DNA of 64,000 nt from Paralichthys olivaceus. Lineage: Eukaryota > Chordata > Actinopteri > Pleuronectiformes > Paralichthyidae. Shown here piece after piece: positions 46,123-56,396 of the stretch; position 1 is the first letter of the stretch, and each line of letters starts with the position of its first letter. A program made the translations under genes and the position numbers. The notes below the pieces were generated by a model. The model was not told the DNA's origin and searched no databases. It worked only from the letters and a program-made list of their open reading frames with translations. The DNA is taken from assembly GCF_024713975.1 (NCBI RefSeq), contig NC_091095.1, forward strand, positions 1,752,001 through 1,816,000, written 5' to 3'.

Positions 46123-49100
46123 ATGCTGTCGACGGCCGGTGAAGGAGGAGGAGGAGGAGGTGGAGGTGGAGGTGAGGAGCCGGGGTCAGGAGGACACAAA
46201 GCCGGTCACAGAGCAGCTCCGGGCCGGGAGGAGAGGCAGCGAGGAGCCGGTGTTCAGGAGGGAAGCGACGGGTCCAGATACGAGGGAGAAGCTGAGGACG
46301 GACTGAAACATGGAAGAGGGAGGTGGACCTGGAGGAGCGGGGAGGTTCGGATCTTTATCTACTCCCTAATACTCACTCCACACAATATAATACTTGTTTC
46401 AGGATAGATTCTACTTCTAGGTCAAAGTCACACTACTGTCAGACATTATAATGAATATACTCCACACATCAGTAACCCTTTCAGAATAATATACGTTATA
46501 TTATTTATGTATTCATGTGTAACAATTACTTTAATGTTGCGTCTAGTAAATATAGAATTTAAACTTTTTCACATCCCGATGGTTAAACCAATATTTTAGA
46601 TTATATTTTGTTTTTGATTCTGCGAAGAATCTGAAGCTGCCAAAAATGTAGTGTCAAAAGTGCAACATGTATAAATATAAAAAATCATATTACTGTCAGT
46701 TAGCTTGTGATCTGTTTTCAATTATAATCAGAGTATAAAGTAGAACCTCAGATCTGTACTGAAAAGTACTTGGATAATATACTTACAGTACATACTCGTC
46801 ACCACTTAACGTAACAAAAAGTTTATAAAAGTACCTGAACTCATTTTTGGAGTTTCAAAGATGGAGGATAATTTGATGCTCATCCTGGTAAAGTTGTAAA
46901 CTTTTTGTCTCCTGCAGTTAATGAAGCTGTCTGATTTCTCTGTCGGCTCCTTTAGTACCACGAGGGCTCTTACTACAAAGACTACAGACATGGGGACGGA
47001 CAGTACTGCTGGCCCACTGGACACAAGTTCATCGGCAAGTTCTACCTCAACAGAAAGGAAGGATACGGACGACAGCTGTTCCCCGATGGAGCCACATTTC
47101 AGGTAAACCGGTCGAATGGATGATGACACTGTGGACTGAACTTCCAGTAAACCTCTGCCCCTCCTCAGGGTTTGTACCACACTGACCGGAGGTTCGGTCC
47201 CGGTGTGGTTAGTTATTCAGACGGTCGGCAGGATGTGGGTCTGTGGGTCGGGCCCCGCCTCCTGAGGCTCTGCTCAGCTTTAGAGGAGGGCTTCAGTCTG
47301 AAGAACTGTCCTGAATATGCTGCCGACATGGACCCAGCCGCCGCCACTGATTCCCTGACTCAGGTACAGTTCACGCTGATTATCACAGATCCATGTTTTA
47401 TAAATCAAATCTGTGGATCTTTGTGTTTTAAATCTGCTTCTCTCTTCTGTTCCTCAGCCTCCAGTTCTCTGTGCCTCTCAGGTAAGTTTCTTCTCCAGTG
47501 AATATTCACCTGAGCTTTGCGACTTAAAGCAAATGAACTAACTCCTGTTTCTCCTCAGACACGAGCAGACAGAGAGCTGCTGCCAGATGAGAACTTTATC
47601 TATCCCCCCGGCTTGGAGAGTTACTCAACCAACGGAGACTTCCTGCCTCTGCCCGCTGGTCGAAGACGAGAGTTGGACCGGCACTTTTATGGCGAGCTGT
47701 GGGAGCCGGACATTTATCCGCACCAGGGCTATGAACGAGACCCACTGTCCAAGTGGCCGTTACAGGCCCGCATGCAGGCTCACATACACAAACACAGGTG
47801 ATGATGATGATGGTGATCGGCAGTAGAACTTACATCTTGACTCCAAACATCAAGTGACTAACATGAAGGTTTCTATGTGTCTCTCAGACGACTGGCTGAA
47901 AACGTGTGCTGGGACGTAGCTGCCGTTCTCTCTCTGAGCAGGGGAGGGTTTGGTCCTAAAGGGCCTCTGGAGGAGGCCTCAGAGCAGCTGATCCGGAGCG
48001 CGTCACGAGGGGAGCGACGGGCTGTTTCCCAGATCCTCAGGACTGGTTTGGTTTACCCTGATGTAGCAGATTCACAGGGGAACACTGCACTGATGGCTGC
48101 CACAGTAAGACTGCATTCATTGTTCAGCCTTTGTTTCTTCAAACAACAGAAATAGAAAAATAGAAAAGCAGCTTCAAAATCAGCTGGTACCCAAACTTAA
48201 AATGTGGAGAATGTTTCCTCCTGCGCTCCTTCTCCTCACACAACATTCAAAGGTTTTCTCTATTTGGAGGCGTCTAATTCAAAGTCTCCTGTCTTCTTTG
48301 TTTCTGCCAGATAAACAACCACCATGATGTCATCCACCTGTTGTTGGATGAGGGCGTTGATATAGACAAGCTGAACTGTGACGGGATGTCGGCCCTCGCT
48401 GTGTGTCACGTCCTCTACTTCCCTCTTCACTGTCTGAACACCTCTGTGCTTGAATCACCTCAAACCCAAGTAACATTGAACCTCATGCATCTTTTAGCAC
48501 CTGAACATTCTGTTAATTTACAATTTTTGTGTTTTGCACTGAAAACAAACTGAAATAAAACTCTTTGCGTTGTCCGATTTGTCGTCAGGTTTTAAAGAAC
48601 CCATCTTCATGTGGGAGCCGCTCCCAGATCAGCCAAGCGGACTTCACCACAGACACACTCGAGCTTCACAACAGACCTCAGACCTCTAACACGTCCCTGA
48701 GCCTCCTCTCTGACCGGTACGAGTGTAGCTGCTCTAAAACTGCTCTGACACGTTATTCTGCAGAAACTCTACGTTAATATATTCCACATGTTCATAATTA
48801 AGACAAAGCAAAATGAAAATGTTCCATTTGTAGATTTGTTTTTAGTTTCATCTGAGGTTTGAATTTGATTTGTTGCGGTTTCTTTTCAGGACGGCAGAAG
48901 AACCAACCGACCGCATCCCACTTCACAGCAGCAACGCGTCAAACGACAGTGAGCTGATCCCTGAGTGTCGGCCTGGTCTCAATCAACCTGAGACGCCTAC
49001 AGACACTGAAGTCCCTCTGGAGGAGGACAGCAGGGAGACAGAGACAGAGGGAGACGAGAGGAAAGAATGCAGCCATATGGAGGAGGACGGGGAGAGTAAA

Positions 49101-52100
49101 GAGGATGAAGGGAAGACTGAAGAAAAGGAAGTAAAAGGCCAGGAAAGAGTTGTTGGGTTGAAAGAGGAGATTGAGGAAGGCGGTGAGGAGAGACATTTTC
49201 ACAAGGAGGATGAGGAGGTGGGGGAGTGGAGAGAATGTCGAGCTGAAACAGCAGCAGACGTTCAGGTATGTAAAGTACAGAGAAACCATCCGACTGCTGT
49301 TTACCCCTTTTAAATCCAATCCAGAAATACAAATGAACAAAGTGACTCATTGCTTGTTTGAACTCACGGTCGTCCTCTCATCCGTCTGCTGCAGGACGGA
49401 GAGCTGACCCACGAGCAGACGTCTGTCTCTGCCTGCTCCGTCAGCAGCTCCACCCTCCAGGACACACAGGAGACTGCACACAAAATGGCTGCCATGAAAC
49501 TTGAGTCAGTTCCCTCTCTTCCCCTGTTCTGTTCTGAAGATACTCTGCCTGTGTCTCTCTGTGTGAGTCTTATATGTTGTTTGTCCGTCTCACCAGAAGA
49601 GACGTTCGGTTGGACACCCTGAAGCTTCTGTTGGAGCGTGGATCCGACCCCAACGCATCCAAGGTGCCCATGCCTGTCCTCTTTTTAGCAATCATGGCCG
49701 CTGACAGTGAGGCCGTCAGGAGGCTGCTGCTGTGTGGAGCTCGTACCGACATTCCCCTTCCACCTGAGGTAGGAATCCATGTTTCACTTCCTCTAAAGGA
49801 AGTTAATTCAGAGCAGGTTGAGCCATGATATCTCAAACCTCTCATCCTCATTGAAGAGGAAAGGCCTTTATCCGCTGCATGTGGCTGCAGCACTGCCGGG
49901 AACTGCAGGTCCCACGATCACAGAGCTGCTGCTGTGTGCCGTCAGCGACCCAGACGCTCAGGCGTGCGACCAGGACGACGTCTATAAACCAGATAAGGTG
50001 CGTGTCTTCTGTCACTTCTCGTTCTCGCCCATCGATATAATATTTTCATTCTTGGTGTTCAGCCTTTCAAGACGGCTCAGGAAACACTGAGCACGGACGA
50101 GTGGCCGCACCTCAGAGGAGGAGGCAGAACGGCTCTGCACGTGGCGTGTCAGAGAGTCAGTGACTACCAGGTCTGTGTACTGTGCATGCACACACACACA
50201 ACTACACACTCCAGCACTAATATGACATCTGCTGAAAGACGCTGCTCAGTGAGCCAGGAGTCTGAGTGTTGTTTTGAGTTTATTATGTCGTTTTGACGTC
50301 ATGACTTCCAACGTGTGGAAATGAAAAAATGAGATATGAATAATAAAGTGTTTTTCCTCAGAATGCCAGTGAGGTCGTGAAACTGCTGCTCTCACACAGA
50401 GCCAGCACACGCCTCCTCTGGAGTGGACACTCCCCTCTCTCTCTGGCTATAGCAAGTGGCAATGACCAGGTGGATACCACACACACACACACACACATAC
50501 ATTGTACACACACACGTGCACAATACTTCACTGTGTGCTTGACTGTTGTTAGGCTGTGGAGGAGCTGTTGAGAGGAGGCGCAGATCCTAACATCCCTCTG
50601 AGCCGTGGGGTGGGCAGCGCCCTCTGTGCTGTCGCCAACATCAACTACCACTTGTGTGGCAACAGACCTAAACTGGTACCACACACACACACAAACACAC
50701 ACACACAGACACACGCACACACACACACACACTCTCTGCGTACTGAGCAAATTATTCACAATCGTACAGTTTCCGAAATCATAAGCAAATAAATCTGTTC
50801 TCTGATCTCAAGCTGCTGTTGTGAGTCGTTCTCTGTGTGTTTGTCTCTGACGTAGCTGGACGTGTTAGCTGAGGCCGGTGCTGACATCTTGATGCCAGTC
50901 ATGGTGGGTGACGTCGTGGGAACCGCTGTCGACTTTGCACACGACTCCTTCAACCAGGTAACGCACCCTCTGTCAGAAGACTGTGCGCTTTTAGTTTAAT
51001 ACAATAAACTGAATTCAAATGTTTGCATGGCAGAACACAGAGTTACCACTATATTGTGTTAAGTACACATGTACAGTATAAAAGTACTGCAATAACTCTT
51101 CCATTAGTCCTACTTTGGGATTTTAATTGATGTTAATTATTTGTCAGATCCAGTGTTTCTGTAGTTTTTGAGGCTGTACTTAGTTCTGCAGTTTTACTGT
51201 AAGTTTTATTGACATCACTGAGTTGACTCACCTCTTCTACCACATTTTATACACACAAAACGTATAAAGTAAACTGGCACAGAGTATTATTTTGTTTTTA
51301 TTACTTATTTCTGAATCTGAGCAGCCGTCTTTACGTTTAATGTCATCGTCCAGGACTTACATATTGCCAACACTCCCTTTCACGCTTTGAACCTTCGGGA
51401 GAGGGAAACATTCATAGCACGGCGCCAGCTGCTGAGCATGATGGGAGATCTGCTGAGACAAACTGCTGTCCAGAGGGAGAAGGAGACTTTACAGAGAGAA
51501 ACACAGCTCCCTCCAAATGGTCAGTATAATATAATTATGTTTTTGAAGATAAGAAACTCTGTGTATCGCTGTGTTAATGTGAACTATAACGTAGAGAGGT
51601 CTGTGTACACAGGGCCAGGTTCCATTTCCTCAAATGGGCCCCTCCTCAGATGTGGAGCTCTACCACACATTATTGAAAAACACAGGTACAATCAAAAGGG
51701 GCATGTTCATATTGTCCCATTTCTTTTTCTAGTAAAATAATCAGTAAGAATAAATTTCCGGAGCCTGTCAGTATCTCTTAATGTGTGAATTTCTCAAAGG
51801 AAACCTTTGTTGAAGTTCTGCTATCACTGCGGCCGCTCTGTGTCCGTGAAGCTGACGGCCTGTAGCCGCTGCCACAAGGTTTCCTACTGCTCCATGGGCT
51901 GTAAACTGAAGGGATGGGAGGAGAGACACAAGGACGAGTGTGTCAGGGCGACAGGTGGGAGTGGGAATCCCAGGAGACGCTCCGAATAACAAGAATGAAT
52001 CTGGGATATTTACAGAAAATATGTTTGTTGTCTGGAAAAGTTGTTGTTGGTTGATTGTGGATGATAAATACTATGTCTGTCTGTCTCATTCCAGCTTCTG

Positions 52101-52258
52101 CCATTGGAACCAAGAGGAAAGATTTGTTAAAACCCCCTAAAGTCCCCGGGCCCTTGAGTGACAGGTTGAGATCCCCGGGAGTCCACAGACCGTTGATAAT
52201 GACAGAGAAGATCTTAGAGAGCCAAGTCAACCTGAAGGAGAACTACAGCTGCAACTGA
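46123..52258 (+). CDS. ankmy1: Ankyrin repeat and MYND domain-containing protein 1
   Basis: Twenty exons in one frame: 46123-46344, 46956-47102, 47169-47363, 47458-47481, 47559-47797, 47888-48104, 48311-48469, 48589-48716, 48890-49265, 49395-49504, 49597-49768, 49857-49997, 50063-50170, 50362-50469, 50553-50675, 50856-50957, 51354-51519, 51658-51685, 51800-51954, 52095-52258. They total 3,084 nt, giving 1,027 aa. Exons 2-3 carry MORN-type repeats ([40 protein letters not shown]). Ankyrin repeats follow ([22 protein letters not shown]; later [35 protein letters not shown]). A MYND zinc finger is in exon 19 ([28 protein letters not shown]). This domain order identifies ANKMY1, whose role is poorly known. 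Two fish additions are a 10-glycine run near the start and an acidic stretch in exon 9. The 28-nt exon 18 is my least certain junction. Confidence 0.9.
50479..50518. repeat. (CA)n-rich tracts in ankmy1 introns
   Basis: An imperfect CA run in intron 14, with a second at about 50682-50731 in intron 15. Both sit only a few bases from the splice donors of their introns. Confidence 0.85.
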
Positions 52259-53743
52259 CTTCATCGAGTTAATCCTGTGTCCCATTCTGTCTTCAACTCA
52301 AATACACTCTTTATTGCTGAGGACGATATTTTGTGCCATAATAATTTCTCATCGGCATTGTTCTTTGTACTAGGTCTCACAGTCAAAGTACTTCAGTCCT
52401 CTGATATTATTAATGACTTTAGATTCTTTATTGTTGTACTTGTTTGCTAATTTGTATAAATAGTTCTTTCTCTAATCTTTACATTTTTGTGAAATACTGA
52501 ATCATTTTCCCTCTTTGTCCTGAAAAATGTTCCATGTATAAGAAGACGAATTAAAAAATATCATTTGTAGAACAGAAAATCATATATCCCCCCAAAGATA
52601 AAGAAAATAAAAACATTTAAACAATAATAACAAATTAACAATATTAATAAAATTATTACATTCAAAACATATTTAGGACTTACGTAAGTTTCATTGTCTT
52701 TCAGGTAAGAATCCGTAAAAAATGTGTGTATTATAATACAATATTTAAAGTTTTAAAAATTAATTCGGAAAACTGAGCATCAAACATAAAAACAGGGGAG
52801 GGGTCGCAATTTATATTAAAATTATAAACAAATTCAGTAACATCCAAATATACTCAAATGTGTAAAGTTTATACTTCAGCATTTTCTGCTTCTTCTGAAA
52901 TTAATCCTGATTTCACTTGTAGAACTACATTTTAAACAACACCTTAACTTCATTGTCTTTCACAGTCCCTCATAAATACCCTCAGAAGACATTTATAGGT
53001 GTACTGTCTTTCTTAATGTGCGACTGTGTCATCGTCCAGCCAGCCCCAGGCCAAGCCCACTGACAAGCCCTCTGACCCCCATCAAGGTAGGAAATATCTG
53101 GTTGTTTGGTGTTGGTACACAAGTTTACACCTCCACAAAATGTTCCTGCAGTCAATGGCAGAGTGAAGGACAGATTGTTTCAATTGTATGCACAACAAAA
53201 ATGATTTTTCTCTCGTGGTTGCTGATTTTTTTTGCTGAAGAGAGCTTGTTTGTTAATGGTTTCTGATTTCTTCTTTCATTTTCATGCGCTTGACTTTATC
53301 AGAGATTTCATATTCAGATTTATTTTACTGGCATCTGTCAGGTAGTGTATACATTAATGGTGAAACCCTGTGGTGCTGTGGTATTGGCATGACAGTGTGA
53401 TATAAGGAGAATATATACATTAGCATTTTTGTCAGAGCTACAGGGCTGGATAAATCTTTTCTATCTTCCTTACCATGCTGACTAGGATACTGTGATTTAG
53501 TTTAAGCTTTAGTTTACTTTCACTGTGTTCCACCACAGACATTTAAAGCACACACCCATTAAATTAGTTGAGATCCTTTGATATCTGCCTGTGTTCCTTT
53601 GATTTGATCAGGTGCCTTTTCCTATGATGTGTCTTTTTTCCTTTGATGTGTCTTTTTTCCTATGATGTGCCAGATCCTTAATATACCCACACATTACATC
53701 TGTGTCACTACAACAGAGCTACAGAAGCATTAACTACTGACCA
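52259..53743. other. Spacer between ankmy1 and the orphan ORF
   Basis: AT-rich, with no coding sequence I can support. AATAAA at 52606-52611 is a possible ankmy1 poly(A) signal. A short tandem repeat at 53615-53671 precedes the next ORF. Confidence 0.55.
53615..53671. repeat. Three-copy 20-bp tandem repeat
   Basis: Units near CCTATGATGTGTCTTTTTT repeat three times with small changes (CCTATGATGTG, CCTTTGATGTG, CCTATGATGTG). It ends 72 bp before the start codon of the intronless ORF. Confidence 0.75.
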
Positions 53744-54826
53744 ATGGACCCATTCGATTACATCGGTTCTGTGGCCTTGACATTTTTTCAAAGGATTACC
53801 TTCGAACAATGGCAGCTGATAAGAACGGGTGTGCCGGATGATGCCACAAACACTCTGTTAGCCAAGCTGCTATTGGAGATCATAACATGCTATTCACGTA
53901 CTTTGTCCACGGATCCTGAGTCCCGAAATGCGGTCATGACAGAAGAGGATATCCTTTTCACTGTGGGCAGTCAAATCATGATGGCTTTTACAAATTTCAT
54001 GACTTTTGGGGAGGTACTCCAGTGTGACAACTTGTACGTCTTGAAGGACTTGATCCTTAAAGAGATCAGGATGACTCTCCACTATCCTTTTTTCATTGTC
54101 ATGAGGTGTGGACACCCTACTGCATATGTCACACCCCCCTGCAGACTCCAAACAATGATTGACCATACCTGCAAAATACTATCTACCTTCAATTCCAAAA
54201 TGGAGCTACTTAAAACACATCCACTCTCATGTCAGAGGCAAAGCGAGACTACCAATGGACATACTGGGGACACCCAGAACGTCAGATCTGTGGATCCAGG
54301 AACTGATGAAGGGGTGTCATTGGTGCACAGATTTGCTTCAGTAATTTCTGAAAAAGTAAGTAAGGAGGTGGATAATGTGGTGAATTCCAAGGATGTGGGG
54401 GATGCCGAGGATGTGCATATCTCAGAGTATGCAAAGGATATAAGAAAAGCAACTGTTGCGAAACTAGTGAGGAAGGTAATCTATAAGATATACAGGGCAG
54501 GAAAAAACCACACCGAAAACACGGAATCTGTCATTGAGTATTTCTCTGAAAAAACATGGGCTATGGTCAAAGACACCAATTTTGCTTTGAGGCGAATTCA
54601 TGGACCACTTTACCGGGACATTTTTGAGGACCTGTGTGAGAACTGGGGTTCTGCAAGCATACAGCTGTATGCCATCAAAACACAGCAAAAACAATTTGTA
54701 GAGCTGTTTGTGTCCCTTATTAGAGATCACTTGACAGATCCAAATCAAAGGAGTTCCGCAATTAGGTTGTTTGTATCTGTTCGCAGAAAAATCACAAACC
54801 TGATCAAAAAAATTAACTTGCCTTGA
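53744..54826 (+). CDS. Intronless 360-aa protein, unrecognised
   Basis: A single open frame of 1,083 nt, by far the longest uninterrupted ORF in the window apart from spliced exons. It starts MDPFDYIGSVALTFFQRITF. I recognise no domain, signal peptide, membrane segment or zinc motif. It is mostly amphipathic and predicted-helix-like (LAKLLLEIITCYSRTL, LKDLILKEIRMTLHYPF), has a hydrophilic middle (about residues 160-190), and ends in a helical basic region (LFVSVRRKITNLIKKINLP). Codon use looks protein-like across the whole length. The start context is weak (C at -3, G at +4). A LINE tail follows directly after the stop, so it may be a processed retrocopy or part of an element. AATAAA at 55087 could end its transcript. 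Whether it is expressed cannot be told from sequence. Confidence 0.6.
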   Translation: MDPFDYIGSVALTFFQRITFEQWQLIRTGVPDDATNTLLAKLLLEIITCYSRTLSTDPESRNAVMTEEDILFTVGSQIMMAFTNFMTFGEVLQCDNLYVLKDLILKEIRMTLHYPFFIVMRCGHPTAYVTPPCRLQTMIDHTCKILSTFNSKMELLKTHPLSCQRQSETTNGHTGDTQNVRSVDPGTDEGVSLVHRFASVISEKVSKEVDNVVNSKDVGDAEDVHISEYAKDIRKATVAKLVRKVIYKIYRAGKNHTENTESVIEYFSEKTWAMVKDTNFALRRIHGPLYRDIFEDLCENWGSASIQLYAIKTQQKQFVELFVSLIRDHLTDPNQRSSAIRLFVSVRRKITNLIKKINLP

Positions 54827-54828
54827 GA

Positions 54829-55017
54829 TCTGCCCCTGTCAACCAACTTAGGTTCTCTCAGACTACACCACTCCTCCACACCCTTTGCTTGTTACCAGTG
54901 GCTGCCCGCATCTGTTCTAAGACACTAGTACTTGCGTACCATGCTGCAAACGGATCAGGCCCAGTCTACATCCAGGACATGGTTGAACCATGTTCAGGAC
55001 TTTGTTGTTGTGAATAA
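54829..55017 (+). mobile_element. LINE ORF2 C-terminal fragment
   Basis: The translation carries TTPLLHTLCLLPVAARI, then KTLVLAYHAANGSGPVYIQ and DMVEP. This matches the region beyond the reverse transcriptase in fish non-LTR retrotransposons, which I recall as LHWLPVAARI...FKTLVLAYKA...GPxYIQDMV. Only the tail is present (about 60 residues), as expected of a 5'-truncated insertion. It is on the same strand as the intronless ORF and begins within a few bases of its stop codon. Confidence 0.75.
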
Positions 55018-56104
55018 GTAATGTCTGTGTAGGGAACATATTTATCCATATATATTTTTGTCTGAGTATTTATTTGTTAAAATGTAAATAAAACAAACAA
55101 AACAAGAACATGTTGTGATGACGTAAACTTACTATACAATGCAACATAGTGTTTTGTATGAAAACACATAAAAAATATAAATATTTATACATACTGTATA
55201 TATAAAATATATCATCTTGTTCTGACATATGGTATAGAAATGACAATTTAAGTATATCCCAACCCTTGAATTTAAAAGCATCAACAACATTCATTTTTGA
55301 ACAAAACTCCCACAATAGCTGTTGTTCATCATATAATACTGTAATACAATTTTGAAAATAATTCCACTGATTTACTCATGGGATTTTCTATCTACCAAAC
55401 TTTCTTCAATAATCGGTCTAATTTAAGAGTGCGTTATTTTGAAATGTTAAAGTGCAACAGTAATTGTAGTGATTTCAGTTTGCATCTTTAAAAAAAAAAG
55501 CCCTATATCCTGAGCTAGCGTAATCCCATCTCTGTGGAGCTTCAGGGCGCATATGGAGCTCTAACTTCCCCAATACCCACAGTATTGATGAACACATGGA
55601 TTGTGAATATTTTTGTGAATGCTCAGAAATGCATTTCAAAGCAGCAGAAACAAAGTGAGCCGGTGTAGACTTGCACGGGATAATTAGGTGTAGAGATGGA
55701 TGGATGGACGAGGTATTGAGAGAGAACTACATCCGGCCTTCTGCAAGGTGGGTCGGGAAAGAACCCATGAAAATGTTGGTGTGGATCTGATTAAATGGGC
55801 AAATCCACAGCCCCTTAGAATTAGGTTTAGGTTAGGGTTGGGGGCCAGTGAATGCATGATGCCAATGACTGTCCTCACAACTCTATCCATCCATCCATCG
55901 ATCTGTCCATCCATCTATCCATCTGTCCATCCGTCCATCCATCTATCTACCAATCTACCTATCCTTATTTCTTTTTATGGTTTCCAGTCCCAGGTCCACC
56001 CTCACTTCCTCTTAGTCTAGTTCTTCTATTTTCCCTCTTTTTCTGAATCTATAGAGAGACGCACGTGTCAGTGTGTGTGTGTGTGTGTGTCAGTGTGTGT
56101 CAGT

Positions 56105-56161
<57 letters not shown>

Positions 56162-56396
56162 TTTAAAGTGGTTGCAGCTGCAGCTCGTGATCTTACATCA
56201 CACACATGAGTCAGCAGTGGGATGGGCCTCATTGTTTCCTGCAGAATAACTTGTCAGTCAAAGCTGCAGGAGGAACAACCACGACAGCTCCGGACATTTA
56301 AAGACTTTGTTCAGAATCACAGGAGACACCGGGACACACAGTGATCAGCTGACAGGGAGGTTCAGGGGAGGTTTGTCTCTGTGTGACCCGGGAGAC
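55018..56396. other. Spacer with microsatellites upstream of rnf14-like
   Basis: No gene seen. It holds a (CCAT)n-like tetranucleotide stretch near 55882-55960 and a long (GT)n run at 56070-56160. An upstream in-frame ATG at 56307 would lengthen rnf14-like by 30 residues, but the ATG at 56397 matches the start of RNF14 better (MSS...QEDELLAL). Confidence 0.6.
56070..56161. repeat. (GT)n microsatellite
   Basis: GT dinucleotide run with a few CA interruptions (CAGTGTGTGT), about 235 bp before the rnf14-like start codon. Confidence 0.95.

Noticed and set aside
46123..46172. Poly-glycine N-terminus of ankmy1 as a sign of a wrong start.
   Set aside because: The frame, the following [17 protein letters not shown]-like text and the splice phase all agree with this start. 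The run is just a triplet expansion.
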